NCBI GenBank assembly: GCA_963920765.1
Contig: OY987245.1
Location: 13,284,727 to 13,348,726 of the forward strand
Direction of reading: 5' to 3'
From: Ulota crispa
Taxonomy: Eukaryota > Streptophyta > Bryopsida > Orthotrichales > Orthotrichaceae
Length of the DNA: 64,000 bases
In this document: in pieces, positions 35,760-47,622 of the stretch
Position numbering within the stretch: position 1 is the stretch's first letter
Layout of the letters: each line of letters opens with the position of its first letter
Notes under the pieces: model-generated
What the model saw: only the letters and a program-made list of their open reading frames with translations
Told to the model about the DNA's origin: nothing
The model's database searches: none
Translations under genes and position numbers: made by a program

Positions 35760-38700
35760 TGTGAAAGAAAAATGACAAATTGATTTTGAATTCAACCAAA
35801 GGTTGTTGTAGAGACCATTTTTTTACAAAGTATATCAATAAATTGTGATTCAAATTTGAATTCTTCTTTTGACTGTCAAATTACTTTGTTCTATGATTTT
35901 GAAGTAAATGATTCTGGAGGTGTTATGTACTTCAATTGGTAGGTTCAAATGATGATGAAGTATTAAAGCCAACATAAGATCTATTCACTATATTTGATAC
36001 CTATTGGAGTTCTAATTTTTAATTTCAATTGAAGCATCTTAAATGATTTGATTTCTTTGCTTTCTTATCAATTACATACATGTATTATAGGTAAAACATC
36101 TCCAAAACAATCATTTTGGGTTGATTTTAATTCACATTTGAGCATCATTAAAATTTAAAATATTGATTTAAGTGTTTTCTTTCTCATCTTCCAAAATCAA
36201 TCACTCTAAAATATACGTTAGACTAGAAAATGACCATGATGAATGGAATTGATGTGATCCTACAAAAATACTATATGATAGAAAGTCATATCAAATAATA
36301 ACATTGATCTTTCGGTTGAAATATTGTTAGATAAAAAATACTTCAGAGATACTGAAATTGAGGTTCAAAACTTTGTTCAAATACCACTTAGTTCTTGTCT
36401 TAAAAAAAAATGAAACACACGTAGGATGCATTTGCATTATTTTTATTTTTATTTTTTTTAATTCTAAATACCCATAAGATACAAATATCACACATCTTAA
36501 ATAGGATTTTGCTTTATTATGTGTTTTTTTATTTGTTTCATTTGTCTTTCTTTTATACAATTTGATAAAACCTAGAGATCATAATTGCTCATATGAGCTT
36601 TTTTTAAAGTTAAATGTGTCTCTTCACTAAAATTTCTAAATATTCTTAGACGTGTATTTTAGAATGCTTATTGATTTTTTGATTTGTGCCTGTGTTGAAA
36701 TTCCATTCTTTGAATGATATATTATGTTGCATAAGGTTGCTAGAAGAAACACTTCAAAAAAAAGCGTTTGACAATATAAACTCAATTGTTGCAAAAACTT
36801 TTCAATTGAAATTTGCATAAAATGAGATTTGTTATTTTTCTGTGGAAAAAGCTTAGAGTTTTATAGCAAAAACTTGAATATACACATGTTGGATTGAGTT
36901 AATTTTGAATGAAGTCAATATTGACATAACATACTAGATTACAACTTTATAAATTTATAAATGCATGTATGTAAATATGAAGAACTTTCAACAATTTGCT
37001 TAGATACTCTTAGTAACAAAAACAAAAATTCAATGATGTATGTGACATTTGTAGTACTAGAATTTTATAATTGCGATATTATAAAATTCATCATATAAAT
37101 GAGGAATTTGATTTGGTGAGTCTTTTTTGAACACTCTTGTGAAAATTTTGCTAAACAAATTCTCCTTATCTTTTTTTAATAATCAAAATAGATAATATAT
37201 AAAGAATAATAAGGAACATTTTAGTGTCAAAATTTATGTTTGCAACCATCAAACTTAAGTCAAGATCAACAACATAATAATCAATAAAATATGTTACATG
37301 AAGCAATGTAGGTCTTTTATTTCTTTATGGATTTTTTCAACTAAATAGTACACAAGATTTTTAGACTACATTACAAGATGTAAAACCAAAACATGATTAA
37401 ATGAATTGAATCTTTTACTAAACATAGATTTTGAACAATCTAGACGTTTATCCTCATCATCTTTACCAAGTACTAAACGTTTTAAATTATCCATCAACAA
37501 TGCTTTGTACTAATTGATTCTCATCTTAAAACAAAAAAATTATCTATAGACATTTTTAGAGCTTAAATGCAATTGTCAAGCAACTTAATTGAGTACTAAA
37601 AGTCCCTCCCTTGAATAATTTTATCACAATCAACCAGATGAACTTATAACAAGCCATCCAATTAAACCATTATAAATGAATATATTAAACATGAAATTTA
37701 ATAAATCGTTCTTTATTCTTATTATTGATGTGGAAAAAGACATGATTAGTCATGCATGATTTTTTTATGAACTGATTCAAAACTAAAAAAATTACATGAG
37801 ATTATTAATGCTTTTCTTAAACCAGATGTTAACTACTTCATCAGTATATTAAAGTTCAAAATTCTGTAGTTCATTGAGTGATTATAAACTGGTTTTTTAT
37901 CATTTTAAGTGCATTTTTTTTTTTTAAAGTTTAAAGTTTAAATATCAAATATTATTATTCTATAAAATCAAAGATATTGTGAAGATTAAAACCAAATTTA
38001 ATGAAAACATTTCAACTACCTACATTATTAAAATTGTGTTATTCAATCAAATTCTAGTACATAGAGTATTATAATACAAACGCAGTCAACAAATCAATGC
38101 AACAAATGCTTTTAAGATGATTGTATGACTATTGATTAAACTTACCTAAATAATATAAAAAATGTTCATAAATTATACGTATTGTTTATTTATTCGTTTC
38201 TATTTCTTTTATTAACAAAAGCTAGTATGTGATTATGTCTTTTGTCAGAATTTATAAGATGAACATCAAACATTGGGTTGTATTTGCAAAAGGTAACAGA
38301 CATATACTGTATGATAGATTGATAGGCTCATTAGAAAACTATATACATAAATATCTATCTTGAAATTTTCATGCATCCCCTACTGATAGTAAGCAGTGAT
38401 TTTACCATGATCTCTTTTGGAGGGGTTAGTCACAAAAGCATGATTTGTTTGTTTTGCAGTTTTCATTGGATAAAACCTACATTTTACAAAAAAAACATAT
38501 AATACGAGTAATAGGTAACTAGAACTTGTAATTTAGGAGATGATTAATATTCTGAGTTTCTTGTAATTAATGGTACAAAAATGTACTTCAATAAGAGAAG
38601 CTTACATTTGGAGCATAAAATATTGATAACAACTATTTGTTACTCTACGATCCAAAAATAGAATAGTATTTAGGAAAATCTCAATTTCAAAATGCATGGA

Positions 38701-39060
38701 TTGTATGTTCAAGTAGAGAGGATGATAAAAGGTCATCCAATTTTCAAAAACAAAATTCACAAGCATTTGTATTCCATATCATTGTCATACATTAATTTGC
38801 TTGTGAAGACATAGTACACAATCATATTTGTTTTGGTTAATCTCATAAATGTATTTTGTGAGCATGAAACAATGAGGCATGAACAATAAGTTAAGATTTT
38901 GTGAGCAAGATCCCAATTTTGAACTCAAAATCAATGGAATTGTTTCCAAAAAATTGACAAATTTTTCAAGAGATGAAAGTTTCAAACGCACAATTACAAA
39001 ACCCTATGTACACGATTATAAATAAAAAATATTATTAAAACAAAAATACATCCAAGCTCG
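35760..39060. other. AT-rich intergenic, no genes
   Basis: Strongly AT-rich with poly-A/T runs and short chance frames (36327-36560, 36636-36818). Nothing with a motif, repeat end or splice structure could be supported. It includes the upstream regions of the WI12 gene and of the cyclophilin gene. Confidence 0.5.
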
Positions 39061-39114
39061 CAACTCATGGCTCACACATCCTTACTCACGATATAGCATT
39101 CCCCCATTAATCTC

Positions 39115-39816
39115 ATGGCACCAAAAAAGCCTTCATTGACACCAAGGAAGTCATCAACTCCAAAAAGATCAACATTAAGGAAGTCAACATCAACATCTTT
39201 TTTAGAAGGAAGTTTAATTCCGCGCTTACAAAGTTTGATTGTAGAACCTCTTCCAGAAAAACCAAACCCTATTGTGTTCATTGACATCAAAATTGGTGGA
39301 GAAGACAAAGGAAGCCTACTTATTGAACTTTTTAAACACATTACACCAAAAACAGCTGAAAATTTCCGTTGCTTGTGTACGGGAGAGAAGGGCATGGGAC
39401 AACAAGGAAAAAAATTACAGTATAGAAAATCAATATTCTATAGAGTAGTACCCGGATTATATGTTCAAGGAGGAGACATTATAAAAAATAATGGAACAAG
39501 TGGTGAATCTATTTATGATGGAAAACCATTTGAAGATGAGAATTTCATGAAAAGTAATGCTCAAGTAGGATCTTTAGCAATGTGTAACATAGGCCCAAAC
39601 ACAAATGAAAGTCAATTTTTCATTAATCTTGTTCCCAATCCGGACCTTGATGGAAAACATGTGGTGTTTGGACAAGTGAAAGAAGAAAGTATGCACGTTT
39701 TAAAAATTATAGAAAGTATGGGTTCTTGGACTGGTAGGACACATCAAACAATATCAATTAGAAGATGTGGTTGGGAAAACAAACCCACTAAAAAAATAAC
39801 TTTAAAAAATGGCTGA
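39115..39816 (+). CDS. Cyclophilin-type peptidyl-prolyl isomerase, divergent, basic N-tail
   Basis: 233 residues, one exon. Residues 1-30 are rich in Lys, Arg, Ser, Thr and Pro, resembling a histone or nuclear tail. The cyclophilin domain runs from about 50 to 224: FIDIKIGG, PKTAENFRCLCTGEKG, QGGD, NGTSGESIY, GPNTNESQFFI, LDGKHVVFG, then CGW. Compared with human CypA, catalytic R55 (R110), Q63 (Q118), F113 (F169) and H126 (H182) are kept, F60 is Leu (115), and the cyclosporin-contact W121 is Asp (177). Weak isomerase activity and poor cyclosporin binding are expected (inference). The normal cyclophilin A is about 170 residues, so the tail is extra. The lack of introns suggests a retrocopy or simply an intronless gene. 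A second frame overlaps its stop codon. Confidence 0.9.
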   Translation: MAPKKPSLTPRKSSTPKRSTLRKSTSTSFLEGSLIPRLQSLIVEPLPEKPNPIVFIDIKIGGEDKGSLLIELFKHITPKTAENFRCLCTGEKGMGQQGKKLQYRKSIFYRVVPGLYVQGGDIIKNNGTSGESIYDGKPFEDENFMKSNAQVGSLAMCNIGPNTNESQFFINLVPNPDLDGKHVVFGQVKEESMHVLKIIESMGSWTGRTHQTISIRRCGWENKPTKKITLKNG

Positions 39817-39910
39817 GGAAGAAGCAATACTTAAGAAAGCTAAAGAAGAAGAAGAAAAGAAAAGAATTGAAGAACTAGCTTCACAAACTACCGAAGTTGA
39901 AGGTGGCTAA
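39809..39910 (+). CDS. 33-codon charged ORF overlapping the cyclophilin stop
   Basis: ATG at 39809 overlaps the end of the cyclophilin frame (AAAAATGGCTGA). The frame encodes a Glu/Lys-rich helical peptide with EEEAILKKAKEEEEKKRIEE and ends at 39910. It probably represents the original C-terminal tail of the cyclophilin, displaced by one base in the A-rich run at about 39790-39809, or a tail reached by frameshifting. As an independent protein it is doubtful. Confidence 0.4.
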   Translation: MAEEEAILKKAKEEEEKKRIEELASQTTEVEGG

Positions 39911-39929
39911 AGCCAATTGAAGAAAAAAT

Positions 39930-42900
39930 AAATGGTGTGCTTTATCAATTGAAAACCCTAAAAAAATGGGGGTCATACACAATTTTGTTTATTGAGACAA
40001 TGCGTGATTTCAAACAACTATCATGGATAATTATTGTTTTGAAGATATGATTATTTTAGTCAAAAATTTAAAGAATCTCTTCAATAAACATGTATTTAAA
40101 CTATTGTAATTGTTTATTTTTTATTTCAATTTACAACCTATCAATTAGCCAAAAAAAGCTATAAGATATAATATTTTGTAATACAATTAATATCATGTAT
40201 TGTTAAATTGGCAAGCAATCAAAGTTCAGAAACTATATGCAATGAATTTTGGCATTTCTTATTGATAGGTGAATGGAAACAAAGAATTGTGCTGTAAACT
40301 AATAATCTTTTAAAAACTACTATCTTATGGTAAAATGACAAGCATGGATTCCAACATTTTGTTTCAAAGAATACATGTTTTTAGAGAGAGTTTTGTAAAT
40401 ACAATTCAGTTTACAATTGTCAAAGATTTTAAAAAGTCTTCCAAAATTCAACATTTTATAAAAGACAATTGAGCATTCAAAAAAATAATCTTCTGGATAG
40501 AATGATGAATTTTCAAAAATTTTGTGTCTTTCTATGTCAAGACATTAGTACAGTGCTTGGTCACATGTTGAATCATAATTGATCTAAAGTTTACATTTGG
40601 TTTTGTTTTGCATATTTACAACAATATTCGTATGTTTGTAGGTCAAAAATCAATATAAAGGAAATGTTGTTAGATTTTATCTATAACACCATTGATTTTG
40701 AATACTCATTGACCATAATCATTTATAAAATAGGTAATTTAAAAGAAGAAATTATTCTATTGTATTGAATTTATTTGTAAATGTCAATTGTCCATTGAGT
40801 GCACAATTGAAAGTTCAAACAAGTTCCTCAGTAATTGATTTTGAACTTCATTTCTCAAAATTTATATTACAAATGCTACAATGTTTTACTCATATTTTTT
40901 ATTATAATACTTGAAACAAAGTTGCAAAGTGTGCAAAATTTCACACAAGATAAGCAATTTTTATTTGGTTTGATAAGGTCAAGTGCTACCAATCAATCAA
41001 ATGACAAGCTAACAAAATGGTTCTTAAAAAAGTAACACCATAACTCTAATGAAAACATAAGCGTAATTCCAATTATTTCATAAAAAAACAAAATCCAAAG
41101 CCCTCTATCACTGAATCATTCAAGATTGTGGTGTCTTCATTGAGATTGTGCTAAGTATATTAAACTTAGTCTAATTGAGCATGTATACATCTTATACTGC
41201 TTACCAGCAATGAAGGAATTATAAAAGAAACATAAAAATAAGCAACAGTTGATGTATTTTTTACTACAACTAAACTTCAAAATACATACTAAATATTTGG
41301 ACGTCTCACATGTTTGTGCAATTCATGTATGCACATTACTTCATATATTAGCGACAAGACCAAACAAAATCCTACCAATTTTTAACTTAATGTCTTAAAA
41401 GAACAAATGCCTAGTGCCATTAGGAAAAATTTGAGTTTTCTAGAAGGTTCCTAACTCCACATGAGAGATGTGCATATAGAGAAAAAAGTTACCATTTTTG
41501 ACAATTAGAAATGTCAGATTTTGACATCTGCAAGCAGTCATATCATGTGCCATGGTGGTTTTAATATTTTTTAAAAAAAATTACTTTTTTTTTACCTTTG
41601 TTGTATAACGTGGAATGGTTTTTTAAGGGCCTTCTGGAGGGCTCAAAAATTTTCTAATGTAATGGTAGCCAATGATTTGCGCAAAAAGCTTGTTTAGATA
41701 GATAAGTGGATGAAGGTAAACTAAATTGTAAATAAGAATCACATAAATTAATCAATAGTCAAGTCTCTGGGGAGAAAATATCTTAAGAAACTTCCATTAG
41801 GGGACATTAGCTAGAAGTAAATCATGTATCTCTTGGTCAATCTAAGGGTATGGAGAATATTGGCTAGTTGGATGAACATGAGACTACTGAGGCTCAAATT
41901 GTAGCAACAACTTCAACCCAACACAAAGTTGTAATGGTTGAATATCAACTCTTATGTGGTACATGCAAAGCTTGGTTGCTATGAATCGATCTTATGATGA
42001 GTTAAATTTTGTTACATTTTTTTTCCTTTTTGTATGATTTTATGGGTGCAATTGAAATGCAAGAGTTGGTGTTCCACTTGCCTTGAAAGCAGTGTTTAGA
42101 GAGACTTTGAGCTTCCTTGGTAAAAATCCTACATTTTTCATTTTCAGTTAGTGCATGCATTGGATATTGCTTATATACTTATATTAGTCATTTCTAACCA
42201 ATTATTATCTAGTTGATTCAAATTTCAACCATTTTGATTGACTTTCTATTGTCTTATTGGTTCTCCCCGCTCATTGCTCTAAAGTAAATAGCCAAGAGTG
42301 GGTTTTTGTTTTGAGTGAAAGATTTGGCCAGTTTTTATTGCAAACATGTAGATTTGTTCTAGTGATGTGGTACGTAGTAATCAGGCAAAGCCAAGTTAGT
42401 TTCAGTTTGTATGCTTAGGGGCTGTTCATTCTATGGAGTTATCCTAAAAGCACTCATAACTAGGAGTGTAAACCTCTATTCCATAAAAAGAGGATGGATT
42501 TCCAAATATATAGAAAATTATTTTTTAATCTAATTTTGAATACCTAGCCAAACCCAAACTACAACAAAAGAGGTAATGTGTTCATTTTAATCCTAAGTTT
42601 GCAAGGGCCAGTTACAAAGTTCAAAATGAGAACTTCTAGTTTCATGCTTTGTCTTGAGTTTCAATCCTACTTCACTTAGAAATGCTTGCACAACCACACT
42701 TTAAAAGATTTGTCACCAAGAATAAAGAAAGTTTGTAACAAGTGTTAAATTTAATAAAAACTCAAATCCAACTTGAAAAGCCATGTCCTAAAAATTTGCT
42801 ACTTGGAATATTTGGACATTTTTTACTTTTCCATTGCCCATTTACAAAAAAAAAGACGAGGTTGAGAACTGAAGGTTAAACTAGGATTTGTAGTGATTAC

Positions 42901-43250
42901 AATTTCATGCTTAATGGGTTTGGCTGATATCTTCTAAGTAGTTTTCTTATTTCTTTTGTAAAAGGGTTCACCCTAACAATGTATCATCCTTTCATTGAGT
43001 TCTATGGTGAGTAAAGACTAGTTTATCACCTTGAGTTGCACCTTTTGGTTTCAAATCCCATAAGAAATTATCAATATCCTCTATACAAATTTAGTCATTA
43101 TTACTACTATAGCATGAAATGCTACATTATACCAACACTAAAAACAAAGCTATGATGCATCTTTGTGCCCCATCTCCTCTACAAAAAGGGTATAGCCTCT
43201 TGTAAAACAATTTGCTCATTATTTTTATAAGCACCACACGTGCTCACCAT
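39930..43250. other. AT-rich intergenic, no genes
   Basis: Only short chance frames are seen (for example 40835-41035). I see no repeat ends, splice structure or known motif. Confidence 0.45.
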
Positions 43251-43401
43251 GCATGCTCTTCGTAGTAAATGTTAACCTCAAAACATTCTAGATTCAATCT
43301 AACATTCACACATGAGAGCGTGCATGGTGTAAAGAAAGTGGCACTTTCTCTTCTTTCCAAGACTGCTGTTTGTGCTCAAGTTTTTTTAGATATTTTCAAC
43401 A

Positions 43402-43632
43402 TAGGTGTCAGAGGCAAATGCTCAAGAATGCTACGATGCAGCTTTAATATATAATTGTCAAGCTTATTCAAACTTGGCTTTTACCAAGTGCTTACCATAT
43501 AGCACATCCAATTATGGTGGGGTCATCATCACATGGAGACCTAAAAGGTTCTTGGGAGAAGAGACATGTTCATTTTTTATAGGATCTACCTCCAAAGGCA
43601 CTAAGGATGAAATTTGTCATCTATTTCCATGA
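43402..43632 (+). pseudogene. Possible AP2-domain-like exon remnant
   Basis: The frame begins after an acceptor-like ATTTTCAACATAG and reads SEANAQECYDAALIYNCQAY followed by SNLAF, which resembles the C-terminal half of an AP2/ERF DNA-binding domain (EEAARAYD.AAL...A..NF). The N-terminal half of the domain was not found upstream. The frame continues to 43632 with no motif. It could be a lone surviving exon or a chance match. Confidence 0.3.
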
Positions 43633-43639
43633 GGTTCAA

Positions 43640-44120
43640 ATAGTTGAATCATTCCCAAAAGACGCTTTATTTGCATTGGTGTTCTAGACCTAGGTTAACC
43701 TTTCATTTTCCTTTTAATCAAGCTTTGTGAAATGCCATATTGATCTTTTTTTCAACTTGAAAGTATCTTGATTTACATTCTTGATTCAAATTTATATTGT
43801 AAGGCCTCAAGTGTCTATTTGTCATGCAATATTCAAACACTAAAAAGTTCAAATTTTTCTATTATAAAGAGTTGGATATCAAGCATTGGGTGTTTGTTTA
43901 TCACCCAAAATTCAAAAAGGAGGGGAAGAAGAGGAAAAGGCATGGAAGAAGAGGGTGACATGTGAAAAGTCACCAAAAATTAGGAGAGACACGGATCAAA
44001 GCGTGTGCAAGGCATACTCATGTTAAAAAAACACAAACAGAGAGCTACATTTTTTTTAAACCTTTCACCTTGTATCACTGTCAGGTCCGAAACACCGAAC
44101 AAGAAAGATTCGTGCTTGGA
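43640..44120. other. Intergenic stretch
   Basis: Short frames only. A purine-rich patch lies at 43915-43960 (GGAGGGGAAGAAGAGG). No supported feature. Confidence 0.35.
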
Positions 44121-44513
44121 AAGCATGCATGATGGGCGTTTATTAAAAATTTGAAACAAACGAATTGTTTCATTGAAATAATGTATGGTACATTAGAGTC
44201 AACTATGAAGTATGGTACTTCCAACAAGCCTTATTACATAAAGGACATGCTTTTGATACAAAGCCGTAGGGCCTTCAATAATATGACACGGTGGACACCC
44301 TGCCAATAGTTTCATGAAAATCCTGTGAACCTCCTCAAAAATAGCAGATCTTCAGCAGGAACTCAAGCAAAACTGCAACATGGTTGTTGAAAAATGTACA
44401 GTGCAGGGGTGGAACTTGGGAATTCGCCGATAAGAATTAGCAAGGTTGCATCTACTCTCTTGTCAAACTGCACCATGGCAACAAAACATCAGAGAAAAGT
44501 CTCAACTCCTATG

Positions 44514-44807
44514 CAGGGCTTTTTTTTTTGACTTTTTGGTGCCAGATTGCACTCAAAAAAAATCTGGCTAAAAAACATTAAATAAAACGCCAAAAAACTT
44601 GGATGATTTCGCCACTAGTCTTCAATTCTTTTTAATAAATTGGATGAAATTGCCAAATTGTGGATGAAAACCAAATTTTAGACATAGTATGTACTAATGT
44701 GATATTTTCTATCCAATATGTGGACGTATGTTGAAATTTTGAGCACCACTATAACATTTTAGATCGCCACTTTTGCACTTCTTAAAAAATGAAAAAAAAA
44801 AGCCCTG
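44514..44807. mobile_element. hAT-type MITE
   Basis: 294 bp with ends CAGGGCTTTTTTTTTT and AAAAAAAAAAGCCCTG. The flanks CTCCTATG (44506-44513) and CTCGTATG (44808-44815) match at 7 of 8, giving the 8-bp duplication of hAT elements. CAGGG-type ends also fit hAT. There is no coding capacity. Confidence 0.85.
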
Positions 44808-45485
44808 CTCGTATGCTACCAATCCAGCTTTGTGAAAATAATGTCCATACACTAGTGTAATGATTAGAAACCTTGGTACTAAACAATCTGTCCCTGCATT
44901 CATTACACTTCTTAAGGGCATTGAGTACAAGCAGTGGTTCATGGCACCTTTTGAGAAAACATGCCAGGAAGTTTCAAAATTAGGATTAAAATATCCGTGT
45001 CTCACGCATGCGTATCTTATCAAGAAAAATCTATGGCTTTTCAAGTGATAAATAGTTTTGTAACAGTGCATGTGAGAAAATTCGGTTCACATAACTTGCG
45101 GACGTATAGTGATGAGCAAGATCTCTAACAAAGAAGAATCCTAAACATGCATATACATTACTTGCCTGAGGTACAAAACGCTAGCTTTGCTGAGCAATTT
45201 CATTTCCACAACAAAATTTGATTTGTATTAGATCACACAAATTTTTGGTGATAAAAATTTATAACAAACTTTGAAACCCCCTATTAAGGAGTTTCAAAAC
45301 CTTGGAGGAAAAAAATAACATATTGAGGCGTTTTTGTAGGAGAAAAGAAAGTTTTTTTATCATTATGTAAGATAATTAATATATTACAAGAAAAATTGTT
45401 CACAATGACACATCCAAATTGAATTGACAAAAAAATGTCCCTAAGTGACCAAACAAAATGACCAAACTGACATGTATGAATTGAC

Positions 45486-45510
45486 AAAAAAAAAAAAAAA
45501 AAAAAAAAAA
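45486..45510 (+). repeat. A25 homopolymer
   Basis: Twenty-five consecutive A after GAATTGAC. A nearby GAATTGACAAAAAAA at about 45420 shows the same lead-in, so it probably grew by slippage. No retroposon body is recognised next to it. Confidence 0.9.
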
Positions 45511-45770
45511 TTACGTTAAAAAATGTACCGAGCTCTGAAACGCCTGTTACGTTGGCAAAGTTTGTGCAAACTCCAAGCAAGTTAAGTGAAACTAAAGGTC
45601 TGGCACACTCTCACGTGTGAAGGGAAAGGGTTACTCGCTTGAAAAAACGTTCACATGTTCAAATTGGGTCCCTTCATTTCCATGACCATGCAAAGGGCAC
45701 TCAACAACGGATCTCTTGAGATATCACGATATGCAGAGATCAGTGAGTGACACGTACCTGACCAGTCAGA

Positions 45771-45796
45771 GCAGGGCAGGGCAGGGCAGGGCAAGC
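45771..45796 (+). repeat. GCAGG microsatellite
   Basis: About five copies of GCAGG in tandem, 70-100 bp beyond the stop codon of the exostosin gene. Confidence 0.85.
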
Positions 45797-45866
45797 GCCG
45801 CGTCGGCGTTGCAACCGAGGAAAGGCTTGAAACAAAGATGCAGCCGAGGAAAATTTTGAACTTTTT

Positions 45867-47081
45867 TCACCCATGCCCATCAAAAAAACTTTCGTCCATA
45901 TCGAAGTTAGCCATGATGCCCATGAACCGCTCTCGAAACGACCGAACCACACTCCGCATCAAAGTAACATCATCCTTCAAAAACTCCTCATAAATCCGCT
46001 TACAATACCGGTGCCGATTCTCCACCTCCTTCCTACCCAAACTCCTTAACGTACTCACAACCCTATGCACCTCATTAGTAGGGAACTGCAGGATACAATA
46101 CTGCCATTGAATGAGCGTCTCAAAGGGCTTCACGTAGTTATCAGCGATCAACACAGGAATAGCGCCGTTACTCAAAGCCTCAAACATTCGGTACGAAGCA
46201 GGAGACCTGCCAGCAGGGGCCAAAGCAAAGGTCGAGTTCATGAGTTCCATGTAGTCATAGCTATCATACAACTCCTGCTCTTCCTCACACCCCATACCTT
46301 CCCCGGGATGCGCCTTCAAAAACTTCGCATTTGTCTTGCCTTGACACGTTAACGCTACAACAACATCCCCACCGTTGTGCATACCCCGGAACGCATCACT
46401 CCCTCTAAACACTCCCTCTCGGGATAAGTACCGTTTCCCCTTGAAACTCAAAAAGTACTTCCTCTCAAACGCCGTCAAGTTGTAAATGGTTGCGATGATG
46501 GACGGGTTAGCACGAGGTAAAGGGATGGCGATGTCGAACGCGGCTCTGTACGTCGTTGGTTGCAGCATGGTGCTTAACAGTGACGCCATGCCTAGCGTTT
46601 GCGGTGCCGGGTTCACGTCTGCCCACCGGTCTGCGAACGTGACCACCACGTGGTTCAGGCCGTTGTTCCAGTAGGGCAGGGACTGAAACGCGGGCTTCGT
46701 CCATGCGGCTTTGTTCGTGTCTGTGTCTGCGAAGTAGAAGAAGAGACAGGCTTGGTTGGGGTCTGTTGTGTGATACTCCGAGTTTGGTAAGAGTGATAAG
46801 TACATCGGCACATGTAGTCCCTCGGGTACCGGGTCGTTGTATGTGTATATCTGTAACTTGCTGCCTCGCTCGCACCGAGTGAAGTTGAAGCATGCGTCCA
46901 TGGAGCAGCGTGGAAAGGCTTCCGGTGCATGCCATGGTTTGTCGGCGTGCCATGGCGCAGGGTTAGAGGCTTCTAGAAAGTATACTACACATAATAGTGC
47001 CACGTTGCTTGTCATGACGGCCATCACTAACCGACTCCGCTCAACCAGCATTGTTCTCACTGCCTTGCATAGATTCCCCAT
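45867..47081 (-). CDS. EXT1-like exostosin, GT47 glycosyltransferase
   Basis: 404 residues, intact, one exon. Type II membrane protein: short basic N-terminus, then a hydrophobic anchor (about residues 18-38, VALLCVVYFL), a short stem and a lumenal GT47 domain. Seen motifs: CSMDACFNFTRC, KLQIYTYND, HTTDPNQACLFF, WNNGLNHVVVTF, YFLSFKGKRYL, and the donor-binding region GRSPASYRMFEALSNGAIPV with ADN (about 291-316), then FETLIQW. Order and wording follow animal EXT1 rather than the usual plant GT47 clades. Animal EXT1 builds heparan sulfate with a GT47 glucuronyltransferase domain and a GT64 domain; this protein has no GT64 part. It probably works in the Golgi; its substrate is unknown. GC-richer codon use than the rest of the window. 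The first Met is chosen because the anchor follows it directly. Confidence 0.9.
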   Translation of the reverse strand: MGNLCKAVRTMLVERSRLVMAVMTSNVALLCVVYFLEASNPAPWHADKPWHAPEAFPRCSMDACFNFTRCERGSKLQIYTYNDPVPEGLHVPMYLSLLPNSEYHTTDPNQACLFFYFADTDTNKAAWTKPAFQSLPYWNNGLNHVVVTFADRWADVNPAPQTLGMASLLSTMLQPTTYRAAFDIAIPLPRANPSIIATIYNLTAFERKYFLSFKGKRYLSREGVFRGSDAFRGMHNGGDVVVALTCQGKTNAKFLKAHPGEGMGCEEEQELYDSYDYMELMNSTFALAPAGRSPASYRMFEALSNGAIPVLIADNYVKPFETLIQWQYCILQFPTNEVHRVVSTLRSLGRKEVENRHRYCKRIYEEFLKDDVTLMRSVVRSFRERFMGIMANFDMDESFFDGHG

Positions 47082-47460
47082 CGGACAGTTGCTAATGCTT
47101 CTTCACACCCATGCAAATAATCGGTTGGGAGAGAAAAAGATAACAATGCAGCAAAGGTGTACGGCCCCTAGAACACAGATCGTGATACCGCTAGTAGGGT
47201 TTTAGAAACGTGCAGGATCGGAAGAAACAGCAACATCGACACCATTGAAACCAGAGGCAGCCCTCTCAACAACACAAAAGAGCTTCTAATGTGACGACAG
47301 AGAACGAGAAAACACGGCGCTGTCGGTGATAAGTCGCATTGCTTGAGAGATTGAATCAGCAAAAACGCTGTTGTCGATGCTCAGGAGAGAAGTACGTCGC
47401 CGTGGTCGTCACAAGGTGAAGTAAGTTATGGAACGTGTGAAGGGAGAGCCCGCTTTGGAA
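47082..47460 (-). promoter_or_regulatory. Leader/promoter region of the exostosin gene with uORFs
   Basis: A GC-richer region directly upstream of the start codon. It contains a six-codon upstream ORF (MGVKKH, 47112-47092) ending 10 bp before the main ATG, and a 64-codon upstream ORF (47362-47168). Upstream ORFs so close to the start usually lower translation. The transcription start is not visible, so it is uncertain that both lie in the mRNA. Confidence 0.4.
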
Positions 47461-47622
47461 GAAGAGAAGATATGTGGAGTTATAAGAAATGTCAGCAAAA
47501 GGGGATATTCTATGCTTGATAGATTCTGATCTTTAATAAACATATGGAGATCAACAAGCTGCACATGTTTTGACTTTTGGTTACGTTGTTCGCCAAAGTC
47601 ATTTCATTTGTTTGCTTGGTAT

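Larger units (their letters stand above)
44125..45866 (-). other. Possible 3' UTR/downstream region of the exostosin gene
   Basis: On the minus strand the stretch has the mixed, T-rich texture of a plant 3' UTR and ends with AATAAA (plus TTTATT at 44139-44144). It contains the hAT MITE (44514-44807), an A25 run (45486-45510) and a GCAGG microsatellite (about 45771-45796). Continuity of a transcript this long is unproven; 1.7 kb is long for a 3' UTR, and a separate non-coding or neighbouring gene is possible. Confidence 0.25.

Noticed and set aside
45284..45580. 98-codon minus frame with a poly-Phe run
   Set aside because: Created by the A25 homopolymer.
45700..45718. CTCAACAACGGATCTCTTG, like the start of 5.8S rRNA
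   Set aside because: The match stops after about 19 bases and what follows is unlike 5.8S rRNA. Too short to call an rRNA fragment.
46065..47205. Several frames on both strands overlapping the exostosin gene
   Set aside because: GC-rich coding sequence opens other frames; only the 404-codon frame has domain motifs.
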